64,000 nt of DNA from Mycolicibacterium holsaticum DSM 44478 = JCM 12374 (GTDB taxonomy: Bacteria; Actinomycetota; Actinomycetes; Mycobacteriales; Mycobacteriaceae). The DNA is taken from positions 1,488,001 to 1,552,000 of the forward strand of contig NZ_CP080998.1 in NCBI RefSeq assembly GCF_019645835.1, written 5' to 3'. The notes under the pieces are model-generated. The model saw only the letters and a list, made by a program, of their open reading frames with translations. It made no database searches and was not told the DNA's origin. The stretch's first letter is position 1, and each line of letters starts with the position of its first letter. Shown here piece by piece: positions 8,519 through 17,030 of the stretch. A program made the position numbers and the translations under genes.

Positions 8519-10113
8519 ACTTTGGAACGGACGTCGCCGACGATACGCGCCAGCGCCGACAGGCCGACGCGCTGACAGGGCCGGATCAACGGACCTGGAT
8601 CGCCGCCCTGGAGGCCGCGAACCAGTTGTGCCGGGTCACCGCACCGGTGGACTGGGACGAGGAGATCGGTGCCATCACCCGCGCCAACCTGAGTCTGGGC
8701 GGCCCGGCGCTTCTGTTCGAGAACATCATCGGCCACGAAAATACCTGGTGCACAAAGCTGCTCACCTCAGCGATCGGCAACCGGGATCAGGTCCGCTTGC
8801 TGCTGGGGCTGGGAGAGGGCACCGACGACTCGGGCATCGTGCGCCACCTGCGAGAAACCTTCAAGAAGCCGATGCCCCCGCGCATCGTCGACACCGGGCC
8901 GGTGAAGGAAAACGTCGTTGAGGGTGCAGACATCGACCTCTTTCAGTTTCCGGCGCCCAAGTGGCATGCCGTCGACGGCGGCCGCTACATCGACACCTTT
9001 TGCGGGGTAGTAACCGAGGACCGGGTGACCGGACGCGACAACGTCGGTTGTTACCGAGGCCAGATCGTGGCTCGTGACAAGATCGCCAAACTGTTGGTGC
9101 CCAGCCAGGGCTGGGGCGGGCACATGCAGGAGTACCAGCCCGAGCCGATGCCTGTGGCCGTCGTGTACGGATGGCACGACGTGCTCGGGTTCTGCGCCGG
9201 CAGCCCGTTTCCCAAGGACATCTGCGAATGGGACATGATGGGCGCGCTGCTCGGGCGACCGGTTGAGCTCGTCGCCTGCGAGACGGTTCCGTTGCACGTG
9301 CCCGCCAGCGCGGAGATCGTCGTCGAAGGTTTCATCGATCCCGATCCCGCCACCTACGTGATGGAAGGTCCGTTCGGGGAGTATCCGGGTTATCTCGGCG
9401 GCGCCGCGCCGGCGCCCGTCCTGCAGGTCACCCGCATCACCCACCGCAACGATCCTGTGCTGCGCGGGACACTGGAGGGAATCCGGCCCGGATGCCTCAA
9501 CGAAGACAGCATCACCAACTTCGCGCGCTCGGCCATCACCTGGAATGCGTTGGAAGAGTCCGGGATCGGAGGCATCACCGACCTGTGGATGACCGAGGTG
9601 ACCAACGGGCAGACCACCGTCGTGCAGATTCACAAGATGTATCGCGGACACGCCCAACAGGTCGCTGCCGCCTTGTGGGGGTCGGCCGGCTCGGTGTGGT
9701 TTCACAAGAACGTTGTCGTCGTCGAGGAGGATGTCGACATACATGACCCGGCCGCGTTGGACTGGGCGATGTCGTACCGGGTCAACGCCGGTCTCGGCGA
9801 TATCGCGTTCTACGGCCCGACGATGGGTTCCTCGTTGGACCCGTCCACCCCGCCGGAGAAGAACGACAGCACCAAGTACGGCGCGGGTGAATGGACCCGA
9901 GTGCTCGTCGACGCCACCCGTAGTTGGGAATTCGAACCGCGGGAGGACTGGGGTGGCCGTCACTATCCGCCGGTCGACCGGATCTCGCCTGAATTGGAAG
10001 CGCGAATCGCCGCCCGCTGGGCCGAATACGGCATCGGCATTGCCTACCTCGACGCCGACCAACGCGAAAATCTGACCCTGGCGGAACTCAGCAAACGGTT
10101 CCCAGGGGTGTAG
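8515..10113 (+). CDS. ubiD: UbiD-family prenyl-FMN-dependent decarboxylase
   Basis: A 532-aa enzyme of the usual UbiD length (about 480-530), removing or adding carboxylate on an aromatic, heteroaromatic or unsaturated acid. The conserved metal/prenyl-FMN region appears as YVMEGPFGEYPGYLGG (about 281-296), carrying the catalytic glutamates. Other family segments are DIDLFQFPAPKWHAVDGG and IHKMYRGHAQQVAAALWG. It overlaps ubiX by 4 bp. Mycobacteria use menaquinone, so a ubiquinone role is excluded and an aromatic-acid catabolic role is more likely. The linked cupin and LAL regulator point to an inducible pathway. The substrate is unknown. Confidence 0.9.
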   Translation: MNFGTDVADDTRQRRQADALTGPDQRTWIAALEAANQLCRVTAPVDWDEEIGAITRANLSLGGPALLFENIIGHENTWCTKLLTSAIGNRDQVRLLLGLGEGTDDSGIVRHLRETFKKPMPPRIVDTGPVKENVVEGADIDLFQFPAPKWHAVDGGRYIDTFCGVVTEDRVTGRDNVGCYRGQIVARDKIAKLLVPSQGWGGHMQEYQPEPMPVAVVYGWHDVLGFCAGSPFPKDICEWDMMGALLGRPVELVACETVPLHVPASAEIVVEGFIDPDPATYVMEGPFGEYPGYLGGAAPAPVLQVTRITHRNDPVLRGTLEGIRPGCLNEDSITNFARSAITWNALEESGIGGITDLWMTEVTNGQTTVVQIHKMYRGHAQQVAAALWGSAGSVWFHKNVVVVEEDVDIHDPAALDWAMSYRVNAGLGDIAFYGPTMGSSLDPSTPPEKNDSTKYGAGEWTRVLVDATRSWEFEPREDWGGRHYPPVDRISPELEARIAARWAEYGIGIAYLDADQRENLTLAELSKRFPGV

Positions 10114-10141
10114 CCGGGCCGTCGCTCTCGACTGGCGGGGG

Positions 10142-10567
10142 TCATCCGACCTTGTAGGTCGCGATGGCCTTCGCCACTGCGACGCCCTCGGCGGTGACGA
10201 CGTCGACGTCGCAGTTGACCAAGGTCCGTCCGCGGTGCAGTGCGCGTCCGATCGCGATCAGATCGGTTGCCCGTGCCGGTGCCAGGAAGTGCACCGACAT
10301 CGAGGTGGTTACGCCGCGCAGTGCAGCGGGCACGTCGGCCTGCGCCCACGCCGCCGCCATCACCGCGACATCGGCCAGCGCACAGATCGCGCCGCCGTGG
10401 ACCATGTCGCCGACGGTGACGTTCGACGGGTCCCACGGCAGTCGCAGCCGCACCTCCTCGGCGTCGAGCACCTCGGCCACGATGCCGAGTTTGGTGACGA
10501 ACGGGGACTGGGGGATGAACCGCGCCATGACCTCCGCACCCGTGTGCGGCGGCGTAGTGGTGGTCAT
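10142..10567 (-). CDS. PaaI-type hotdog thioesterase
   Basis: A 141-aa hotdog-fold acyl-CoA thioesterase. The hallmark segment GDMVHGGAICALADVAVMAA (helix start and catalytic region) is present, followed by the SMSVHFLAPARATDLIAIG strand pattern. The protein is a single domain with no signal peptide, so it is cytosolic. It runs convergent to ubiD (28 bp between stops) and divergent from cysD. It might release a CoA product of an aromatic pathway, but it is not in the ubiD transcription unit and its substrate cannot be read from sequence. Confidence 0.82.
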   Translation of the reverse strand: MTTTTPPHTGAEVMARFIPQSPFVTKLGIVAEVLDAEEVRLRLPWDPSNVTVGDMVHGGAICALADVAVMAAAWAQADVPAALRGVTTSMSVHFLAPARATDLIAIGRALHRGRTLVNCDVDVVTAEGVAVAKAIATYKVG

Positions 10568-10647
10568 GGCTCGAGTATCGGCGGAAACCGCGCCGGCTCA
10601 ATTACCTCGGAGGTAAGCGCAACCGCGGCAACCCGACATACCCCACG

Positions 10648-10706
10648 TTGACACCGCCGACGGCCCAGGTGTCTAATATCGGGTAATGACCGTAAATATG
10701 GTCATT
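10648..10706 (+). promoter_or_regulatory. cysD promoter region with palindromic operator
   Basis: A perfect 7-bp inverted repeat, AATGACC-N8-GGTCATT, spans 10685-10706, 23 bp before the cysD ATG. Upstream lie TTGACA (10648-10653) and TAATAT (10674-10679). Their 20-bp gap is longer than ideal; TCTAAT at 10672 would give 18. The palindrome falls just downstream of the -10 and would overlap the transcription start, a repressor-like position. The Rrf2 regulator now at 27777 is a candidate ligand, by neighbourhood only. Confidence 0.5.
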
Positions 10707-10729
10707 TCTACCAACTTTACGAGGATGCG

Positions 10730-11662
10730 ATGACCGTCATCGAACAGACCGAGCGGGTCAACGCGGGCCGCTACGAGCTCAGCCACCTACGGGCCTTGGA
10801 GGCCGAGGCCATCCACATCTTCCGAGAGGTGGCCGCGGAGTTCGAACGGCCGGTGCTGCTGTTCTCCGGCGGTAAGGACTCCATCGTGATGCTGCATCTG
10901 GCGATGAAGGCGTTCGCACCAGGCCGGCTGCCGTTCCCGGTGATGCATGTCGACACCGGCCACAACTTCGACGAGGTGCTGCAGACCCGCGACGAACTCG
11001 TCGCCGAACACGGGGTGCGGCTGGTGGTCGCCAAGGTGCAGGACGACATCGATGCCGGGCGAAGCGTCGAAACCGGCCCGTCACGCAACCCGATCCAGAC
11101 CGTGACGTTGCTGCGCGCGATCCGGGAGAACAGGTTCGACGCCGCGTTCGGCGGCGCCCGCCGCGACGAGGAGAAGGCCCGCGCCAAGGAACGGGTGTTC
11201 TCCTTCCGCGATGAGTTCGGCCAGTGGGATCCCAAGGCGCAGCGACCCGAACTGTGGAACCTCTACAACGGCCGCCACCACAAAGGCGAGCACATCCGGG
11301 TCTTCCCGCTGTCGAACTGGACCGAGTTCGACATCTGGTCGTACATCGGCGCCGAGAACATCAAGCTGCCGTCGATCTATTACGCGCACCGCCGCAACGT
11401 GTTCAAGCGGGACGGGATGTGGCTGGCCGTGCACCGGTACCTGCAGCCGCGCGAGGACGAGGAGATTGTCGAGAAGACCGTGCGGTTCCGCACCGTCGGC
11501 GACGTCACCTGCACCGGTTGCGTGGAATCTTCTGCGGGGACCGTGGCGGAGGTGATCGCGGAGACCGCGGTGTCGCGGCTGACCGAGCGCGGCGCCACCC
11601 GCGCCGACGACCGCATTTCCGAAGCCGGTATGGAAGACCGCAAGCGCGAGGGTTACTTCTGA
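10730..11662 (+). CDS. cysD: sulfate adenylyltransferase small subunit CysD
   Basis: A 310-aa subunit of ATP sulfurylase that makes adenosine 5'-phosphosulfate from sulfate and ATP in the cytosol. The PP-loop pyrophosphatase motif SGGKDS is at residues 46-51. Other conserved CysD segments are FPVMHVDTGHNFDEV, FGGARRDEEKARAKER and the C-terminal GDVTCTGCVES region. The stop overlaps the cysNC ATG (TGATG), giving tight coupling to its partner subunit. The gene follows a clear promoter/operator region and corresponds to Rv1285. Confidence 0.96.
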   Translation: MTVIEQTERVNAGRYELSHLRALEAEAIHIFREVAAEFERPVLLFSGGKDSIVMLHLAMKAFAPGRLPFPVMHVDTGHNFDEVLQTRDELVAEHGVRLVVAKVQDDIDAGRSVETGPSRNPIQTVTLLRAIRENRFDAAFGGARRDEEKARAKERVFSFRDEFGQWDPKAQRPELWNLYNGRHHKGEHIRVFPLSNWTEFDIWSYIGAENIKLPSIYYAHRRNVFKRDGMWLAVHRYLQPREDEEIVEKTVRFRTVGDVTCTGCVESSAGTVAEVIAETAVSRLTERGATRADDRISEAGMEDRKREGYF

Positions 11663-13554
11663 TGACCAGTACTGATTCGCAGGCCGCCGCGGCCACCGTC
11701 GCGCTGCCGTCCGCCACCCTGCTGCGGATCGCCACGGCCGGATCCGTCGACGACGGCAAATCCACGCTCATCGGGCGGCTGTTGTTCGACTCCAAGGCCG
11801 TCATGGAAGACCAATTGGCTTCCGTCGAGCGGACTTCCAAGGAACGCGGGCATGACTACACCGACCTCGCACTGGTGACCGACGGCCTGCGCGCCGAGCG
11901 CGAGCAGGGCATCACCATCGACGTCGCCTACCGCTACTTCGCCACGCCCAAGCGCAAGTTCATCATCGCCGACACCCCCGGGCACCTCCAGTACACGCGC
12001 AACATGGTCACCGGCACCTCGACCGCGCAGCTCGCGATCGTGTTGGTCGACGCCCGCCACGGCCTGCTCGAGCAGTCCCGCCGCCACGCGTTCTTGGCGT
12101 CGCTGCTGGGCATCCGCCACATCGTGCTCGCGGTGAACAAGATGGACCTGATCGACTGGGACAAGGAGAAGTTCGACAAGATCCGCGAGGACTTCCACGA
12201 GTTCGTCGCGCGGCTGGACATCCACGATGTGACGACGATCCCGCTGTCGGCACTGTTGGGCGACAACGTCGTCACCAGGTCTGCGAACATGCCGTGGTAC
12301 GAGGGCCCGTCGCTGATGACGCACCTGGAAGAGGTGTACATCGGCGGCGACCGCAACCTGGTGGACGTCCGCTTCCCCGTCCAGTACGTGATCCGTCCGC
12401 ACACCCACGAACATCGCGACCACCGCAGCTACGCCGGCACGGTGGCCGGCGGCGTGATGAAGGTCGGTGACGAGATCGTCGTCCTGCCGGGCGGCAAGTC
12501 GTCGCGGATCGCGGCGATCGAGGGTCCCGGTGGGCCGATCGAGGAAGCGTTCCCGCCGATGGCCGTGTCGATCAGCCTCACCGACGACATCGACATCTCC
12601 CGCGGTGACCTGATCGCCCGGCCGAACAATCAGCCACGGGTGGCGCAGGAATTCGACGCGACCGTGTGTTGGATGGCCGACGAGTCGTCATTGGAGCCGG
12701 GTCGCGACTACATCATCAAACACACCACCCGCACCACGCGGGTCAAGGTGACCGGTTTGGACTACCGGCTCGACGTCAACACGCTGCATCGGGACAAGTC
12801 CGCTACCGCGCTGAAACTCAATGAGCTGGGCCGGATTTCGCTGCGCAGCCACGTTCCTTTGCTGCTCGACGAGTACAGCCGCAACGCGGCCACCGGGTCG
12901 TTCATCCTGATCGATCCGGCGACCAACGGCACCGTCGCCGCGGGCATGGTGCTGCCGCACGTGGCGTCTCGCACCTCGAGCCCCAACACCGTGCGCCACG
13001 AGTCGCTGTGTACCGCGGCCGACCGGCTCTCGACGGGACGCACGGTGTGGTTCACCGGGTTGTCGGGTTCGGGCAAGTCGTCGATCGCGGTGCGCGTCGA
13101 ACAGAAGCTGCTCGAAAAGGGCATCCCAGCATATGTTCTCGACGGCGACAACCTGCGCCACGGGCTCAACGCCGACCTCGGGTTCTCGATGGCTGACCGC
13201 GCCGAGAACCAGCGCAGGCTGGCCCACGTCGCGGCGCTGCTGGCCGAGTCCGGTCAGGTGGTGCTGGTCCCGGCGATCAGCCCGCTGGAGGAACACCGCG
13301 CGTTGGCACGACGGGTGACCAACGAGGCCGGGCTCGACTTCTTCGAGGTGTTCTGTGACACCCCGCTCGAGGACTGCGAGCGGCGCGATCCGAAAGGCTT
13401 GTACGCCAAGGCGCGTGCCGGTGAGATCACCCACTTCACCGGAATCGACAGCCCTTATCAGCGGCCGAAGAATCCCGACCTGCGCCTCACCCCCGAGCAG
13501 AGCGTCGACGAGCACGCGGACATGGTCGTCGAGCTGCTGGAAAGCAGGCGATGA
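11662..13554 (+). CDS. cysNC: bifunctional sulfate adenylyltransferase large subunit / APS kinase CysNC
   Basis: A 630-aa fusion. The N-terminal EF-Tu-like GTPase (CysN) has G1 GSVDDGKS (27-34), G3 DTPGH, G4 NKMD and the switch segment EREQGITIDVAYRYF. It drives sulfate activation with CysD. Beta-barrel domains follow. The C-terminal APS kinase (from about residue 461) carries the P-loop GLSGSGKSS (466-474) and the signature DGDNLRHGLNADLGFS, and phosphorylates APS to PAPS. The fused arrangement is standard in mycobacteria (Rv1286). It overlaps cysD by 1 bp and cysQ by 4 bp, so the three form one translational unit. Confidence 0.96.
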   Translation: MTSTDSQAAAATVALPSATLLRIATAGSVDDGKSTLIGRLLFDSKAVMEDQLASVERTSKERGHDYTDLALVTDGLRAEREQGITIDVAYRYFATPKRKFIIADTPGHLQYTRNMVTGTSTAQLAIVLVDARHGLLEQSRRHAFLASLLGIRHIVLAVNKMDLIDWDKEKFDKIREDFHEFVARLDIHDVTTIPLSALLGDNVVTRSANMPWYEGPSLMTHLEEVYIGGDRNLVDVRFPVQYVIRPHTHEHRDHRSYAGTVAGGVMKVGDEIVVLPGGKSSRIAAIEGPGGPIEEAFPPMAVSISLTDDIDISRGDLIARPNNQPRVAQEFDATVCWMADESSLEPGRDYIIKHTTRTTRVKVTGLDYRLDVNTLHRDKSATALKLNELGRISLRSHVPLLLDEYSRNAATGSFILIDPATNGTVAAGMVLPHVASRTSSPNTVRHESLCTAADRLSTGRTVWFTGLSGSGKSSIAVRVEQKLLEKGIPAYVLDGDNLRHGLNADLGFSMADRAENQRRLAHVAALLAESGQVVLVPAISPLEEHRALARRVTNEAGLDFFEVFCDTPLEDCERRDPKGLYAKARAGEITHFTGIDSPYQRPKNPDLRLTPEQSVDEHADMVVELLESRR

Positions 13555-14282
13555 GCGGCGATCACGGCGTCGCTGCGCGGCTGGCAACCGCGGCGGGCAA
13601 GCTGCTGCTGGAGGTCCGCGAGGAACTCGCCGAGGCCAGCCAGGCCGAGCGGAAAGACGCGGGGGACAAACGTTCCCACGACTTCCTGGCCGAAGCGCTG
13701 GCCGCCGAACGGCCCGGTGACGCGGTGCTGTCCGAGGAGGGCGCCGACGACCCGGTCCGGCTCAGCGCCTCGCGGGTGTGGATCGTCGACCCGCTCGACG
13801 GCACCCGCGAGTTCTCCGAGTTGGGCCGCGACGACTGGGCGGTGCATGTGGCGCTGTGGCAATCCGGCGCGCTGGTCGCCGGTGCGGTAGCCCTTCCGGC
13901 GCAAGGTATTACGTTGGCCACGCCGACAGTCAGCGCGCCGCCGAACGCGCCGGCTACGCCGAGAATCGTGGTGTCGCGCACCCGGCCGCCGGCGGTCGCG
14001 TTGGCCGTGCGCGACGCGCTCGACGGTGTGCTGGTCGAGATGGGCTCGGCGGGGGCCAAAGTCGCATCGGTGGTACAGGGTCTTTCGGACGTGTACGTGC
14101 ATGCCGGGGGCCAGTACGAGTGGGACTCCGCCGCGCCGGTCGCGGTGGCGCGCGCGGCGGGCCTGCACACTTCGCGCATCGACGGTTCGCCGCTGGTGTA
14201 CAACCGGGCCGATCCGCTGCTGCCCGACCTGGTGGTGTGCCGACCGGAGTTGGCCGACGCCGTCCTCGCCGTCACGGGATAG
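13551..14282 (+). CDS. cysQ: 3'(2'),5'-bisphosphate nucleotidase CysQ
   Basis: A 243-aa inositol-monophosphatase-fold phosphatase that removes 3'-phosphate from PAP/PAPS and so controls the pool made by CysNC. Metal-binding motifs are visible: SEE (61-63) and WIVDPLDGTREF (77-88), plus YEWDSAAPVAVARAAG near the C-terminus. It overlaps cysNC by 4 bp and completes the sulfate-activation operon. In M. tuberculosis, as I recall, cysQ lies elsewhere (Rv2131c), so linkage here is a useful functional pointer. Confidence 0.92.
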   Translation: MSGDHGVAARLATAAGKLLLEVREELAEASQAERKDAGDKRSHDFLAEALAAERPGDAVLSEEGADDPVRLSASRVWIVDPLDGTREFSELGRDDWAVHVALWQSGALVAGAVALPAQGITLATPTVSAPPNAPATPRIVVSRTRPPAVALAVRDALDGVLVEMGSAGAKVASVVQGLSDVYVHAGGQYEWDSAAPVAVARAAGLHTSRIDGSPLVYNRADPLLPDLVVCRPELADAVLAVTG

Positions 14283-14306
14283 ATCGTTCGCCCAAAGGGA
14301 CATTCG

Positions 14307-14333
14307 GGCGGGAAAGTGCGAGTAAATCCCGCC
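14307..14333 (+). terminator. possible attenuator/terminator hairpin after cysQ
   Basis: A perfect 7-bp stem, GGCGGGA (14307-14313) and TCCCGCC (14327-14333), encloses a 13-nt loop between cysQ and the next gene. There is no U-tract, so intrinsic termination would be weak. It may reduce read-through or be an operator. Confidence 0.3.
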
Positions 14334-14372
14334 AGAACGTCGATCTCGGCGGACGGCAGTAGGCTCGGCACC

Positions 14373-14969
14373 ATGACCGGACCCACCCTTCGCGAACTCG
14401 TCGGCCTACCCGCCGAACCCGTCGGCCTGGCCGAGTCCGCGCTGGTGCTGATCGACTGCCAGAACACCTACACCTACGGCGTCATGGAACTCGAGGGTGT
14501 GCAGCGCGCGCTCGACGAGGCCGAGACCCTGCTCGACCGGGCCCGCACCGCGGGCATCCCGATCGTCCACATCCAGCACAACGCCGGCCCCGGCTCGCCC
14601 TATGACATCGACGCAGAGATCGGCGCCATCGTCGACCGGGTCGCTCCGCGCGAAGGCGAACCGGTCGTGGTGAAGGGCTATCCCAACGCGTTCGTTCAAA
14701 CCGACCTCGACGAGCGGCTCAAGAGCCTCAACGCGTCGAACCTGGTGCTGGCCGGCTTCATGACGCACATGTGCGTGAACTCGACGGCGCGCGGCGCGTT
14801 CAACCTGGGCTACGCGCCGACCGTGGTTGCCGCCGCGACCGCGACGCGGGCACTGCCCGGTGACGATGGAAGGTTGATACCTGCGGAATCCCTGCACGCG
14901 GCAAGCCTGGCTGCACTGGCTGATCTATTTGCCGTGGTCGTACCGGACGCGGACGCGATACGCGGCTGA
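14373..14969 (+). CDS. isochorismatase-fold cysteine hydrolase, hybrid of host 5' part and element-borne 3' end
   Basis: A 198-aa single-domain hydrolase of the isochorismatase/nicotinamidase superfamily. The catalytic triad is visible as Asp28 (LVLIDCQN), Lys101 (VVVKGYPNAF) and nucleophile Cys134 (GFMTHMCVNST). The gene is intact, but its last 60 or so codons come from the integrated element. The 31-bp attachment core (14755-14785) covers codons for Phe129-Thr138, including Cys134. Everything after it to the stop is element DNA, encoding a C-terminus of the same length but different sequence from the host version stranded at 27572-27755. Substrate unknown; it lies 90 bp after cysQ. Confidence 0.88.
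   Translation: MTGPTLRELVGLPAEPVGLAESALVLIDCQNTYTYGVMELEGVQRALDEAETLLDRARTAGIPIVHIQHNAGPGSPYDIDAEIGAIVDRVAPREGEPVVVKGYPNAFVQTDLDERLKSLNASNLVLAGFMTHMCVNSTARGAFNLGYAPTVVAAATATRALPGDDGRLIPAESLHAASLAALADLFAVVVPDADAIRG
14755..14785 (+). repeat. attL core inside the isochorismatase gene
   Basis: This 31-bp sequence is repeated exactly at 27541-27571. It starts GCTTCATGACGCAC and ends GTGAACTCGAC. It contains a 14-bp perfect palindrome, ACGCACATGTGCGT (14763-14776), and codes for the catalytic-cysteine segment of the hydrolase. After the core the two copies diverge, with silent and coding changes, as expected for element-borne versus host DNA. Confidence 0.9.
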
Positions 14970-14974
14970 GAAGC

Positions 14975-14993
14975 TTCACCCCGGTGTCACCCC
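14975..14993 (+). repeat. left arm-type repeat near attL
   Basis: The 19-bp sequence TTCACCCCGGTGTCACCCC lies just after the hydrolase stop. It recurs at 27379-27397 with one T-to-C change in the same orientation. Direct repeats beside both att cores are what tyrosine integrases use as arm-binding sites; binding here is inferred. Confidence 0.45.
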
Positions 14994-15109
14994 GGCGTGC
15001 TGCGGGAAGGGTGCGGTAGCAGCAAACTTCGGTGTCAAGGGTGAGTCGCGGAAGTGTGCACCCGGCGTGGCGGAGGGTAGTGGCGAACAGCCGATGGGAC
15101 GATAGCGGC

Positions 15110-15700
15110 GTGATCTTCAACTTCGCGGGTCAATCATCATCGGTGTGGGTATGGCTCGCGCCGGTGCTGACCTTCTGCGGGTCGTTAGTGGTGGCGGCGG
15201 TTGCTCTGATAACTGTGTGGCAAACGAATAAGCGTGCCGACATGCGTGAACTGAATCAATGGCGGCGAGATCACCTGTTGCGCCTGGGCGTGGAAGTAAC
15301 CGAATGCAGTTCGACTGCAATGGACGAGATACACTCAATCGCCGAAGAGTACGACTCCCTGAGCGCCAAGGACATTGAGCAGCGGGCAGATCGAGTCGAC
15401 GAATGGGTACTTAAGATTATTTCAGGGCGGCATGCCCTCAAGCTCATAGGGTCCGAGAGTCCTGCGGAGTCGGCGGATAACTTGTGGGAACAGATAAATA
15501 AGCCGGAACTACGCCGAGGTGCGTTGACGTACAGGACTTTCCGTCGCCGCGATAGAGGAGCCAGTCAGCAAGAGTTAGAGACTGCGAAAAATCAATTCGA
15601 AGAGCAGTGGCAGGCCGTTAAGACGGCTCATAACAATTTCACAGATGCGGTTGAACGGGACATTACTCGGTTGAAGAAACCTAAGCGCCAAACAGAGTGA
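15110..15700 (+). CDS. membrane-anchored orphan protein with long helical tail
   Basis: A 196-aa protein from GTG 15110. The N-terminus has one strong membrane segment (WVWLAPVLTFCGSLVVAAVALITVW, about residues 11-36), followed by NKRADMRELNQWRRDHLLR. The remaining 150 residues are charged and helical, probably coiled coil, ending KKPKRQTE. Its 3' end overlaps the convergent integrase gene by 20 bp. It is the leftmost gene of the element and points inward from attL, a place where satellites and prophages often carry accessory functions such as superinfection exclusion. No family recognised. Confidence 0.6.
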   Translation: MIFNFAGQSSSVWVWLAPVLTFCGSLVVAAVALITVWQTNKRADMRELNQWRRDHLLRLGVEVTECSSTAMDEIHSIAEEYDSLSAKDIEQRADRVDEWVLKIISGRHALKLIGSESPAESADNLWEQINKPELRRGALTYRTFRRRDRGASQQELETAKNQFEEQWQAVKTAHNNFTDAVERDITRLKKPKRQTE

Positions 15701-17027
15701 CGACGTTAGCGTTTGGTGCGGCGATCGGCTCGGCAAGCGGGTTCACGGGTGCCTCTTCGGGCATGTAGTCGGCGTAGACCGCGAGCGTCATGTTTTTGTT
15801 TGCGTGGCCAAGCCACTTCGACACTTGCAGCACGTTGACGCCAGCGGTCAGCAGCATCACCGAGAAGGTGTGCCGGGTGTCGTGCAGCCGGAATCCGTTC
15901 GTTGGCGGCGTCACCGTGCCGTCAGCGTCGACCTTGCGCGCCGTGCCGACCGGGATACCGACCGCCTCGCAGGCATCGCGCAGGGTGCGGCGGGCGAAAC
16001 TGCGTAGCTCGACCGGCTCTGACCAATCGAGCAGCGCCGCTGTGTGTTTCCCCTTGCGGCGGGCACCGCCCTGCACTCTGTTCGGCCATAACGGCGCTGA
16101 GGGGTCGTTGGCGCGCTCGTGAACTGTTGCTAGGTAATCGGTCATGCGTGCGGCCAGCCAGCTGGGCAGCGGCACCGCACGGTGTACACCCGTCTTGGTC
16201 TCGCCGGTCGTGAGCTTGCCCTTGCGGCGGATGCTGGCGCGCTCGACGCGCACGCTGCCAGTCACGGTGCCGTCCGGCGCGTGTGTCAGGGTCAGGTCGG
16301 CCACGGTCAGCCCTTGAAGCTCGCCCCGGCGCAGGCCGGTGTAGCACAGAAACAGCACCATTAGTCCGTATGCCGGGTGCGAAATCTCGCCGACCTTCTC
16401 GGCCAGGGCGGCGACTTGCTGGCCGGTCAGCGGGTGCGGCTTGAAGGTGTTGGTTACTCTGCGGCCCGACGGGGCACGGTCGATGGCGTCGGCAGGGCTG
16501 GACTGTAACGCCTTGGCACGCATGGCGTAACGGAATACCGCAGCGAATGGCCACCACACGTTCGCCACGCTGCGCGGCTTAAGCCGTGCGGCGAGGTCGG
16601 CGCGAAACTCTTCGCACTCCACAAGCGTGATCGCACCAATTGCCGTGTCACCGAAGCGCGGCAGTATGTCGGCTCGCATCAGGCGTTCGTAATTGTCGAG
16701 CGTCCCTGTCCGCAGGGTACCTTCAGCGTTTCGGCGGCGCTGTTCTGCCAGCCAGCCTGCGGCGTAGTCGGCGAACGGGCGCAGCGCGGCCTGGCGCTGG
16801 TCAGCCAGGGCACCGGGGCCGCCGATGCTGTGCTTGGCGTTGTTGAGTTCGTCGCAGCGCGCCTCGGCTTGTTTGCGCGTCGTGTAGCTCTCTTGACGGC
16901 TTCGACGGCCACGGGGGATAGGTGCGCCGCTAGCATCGCGGTGTGGCTCTGACCAAACGACCTCGTATCGCTTAACAACTTTACCGTTGCGACGGGTCGT
17001 CGTCTCATGTGTGCGTATGTAGGCCAT
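15681..17027 (-). CDS. tyrosine site-specific integrase
   Basis: A 448-aa phage-type integrase. The N-terminal arm-binding region (MAYIRTHETTTRRNGKVVKR) is followed by a SAM-like core-binding domain (about 80-180) and the catalytic domain (about 200-420). Catalytic residues are Arg233 (TGLRRGELQGL), His382 and Arg385 (LHDTRHTFS), His408 (LGHANKNM) and nucleophile Tyr418 (LAVYADY). It should integrate and excise the element at the 31-bp core. It is last in the long leftward operon, starting 3 bp after the serine recombinase stop. It lies about 0.9 kb from attL, as is usual for integrases. Confidence 0.95.
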   Translation of the reverse strand: MAYIRTHETTTRRNGKVVKRYEVVWSEPHRDASGAPIPRGRRSRQESYTTRKQAEARCDELNNAKHSIGGPGALADQRQAALRPFADYAAGWLAEQRRRNAEGTLRTGTLDNYERLMRADILPRFGDTAIGAITLVECEEFRADLAARLKPRSVANVWWPFAAVFRYAMRAKALQSSPADAIDRAPSGRRVTNTFKPHPLTGQQVAALAEKVGEISHPAYGLMVLFLCYTGLRRGELQGLTVADLTLTHAPDGTVTGSVRVERASIRRKGKLTTGETKTGVHRAVPLPSWLAARMTDYLATVHERANDPSAPLWPNRVQGGARRKGKHTAALLDWSEPVELRSFARRTLRDACEAVGIPVGTARKVDADGTVTPPTNGFRLHDTRHTFSVMLLTAGVNVLQVSKWLGHANKNMTLAVYADYMPEEAPVNPLAEPIAAPNANVVTLFGA

Positions 17028-17030
17028 TTT

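Noticed and set aside
11662..13554. CysN-CysC fusion as a novelty
   Set aside because: The fusion is standard in mycobacteria.
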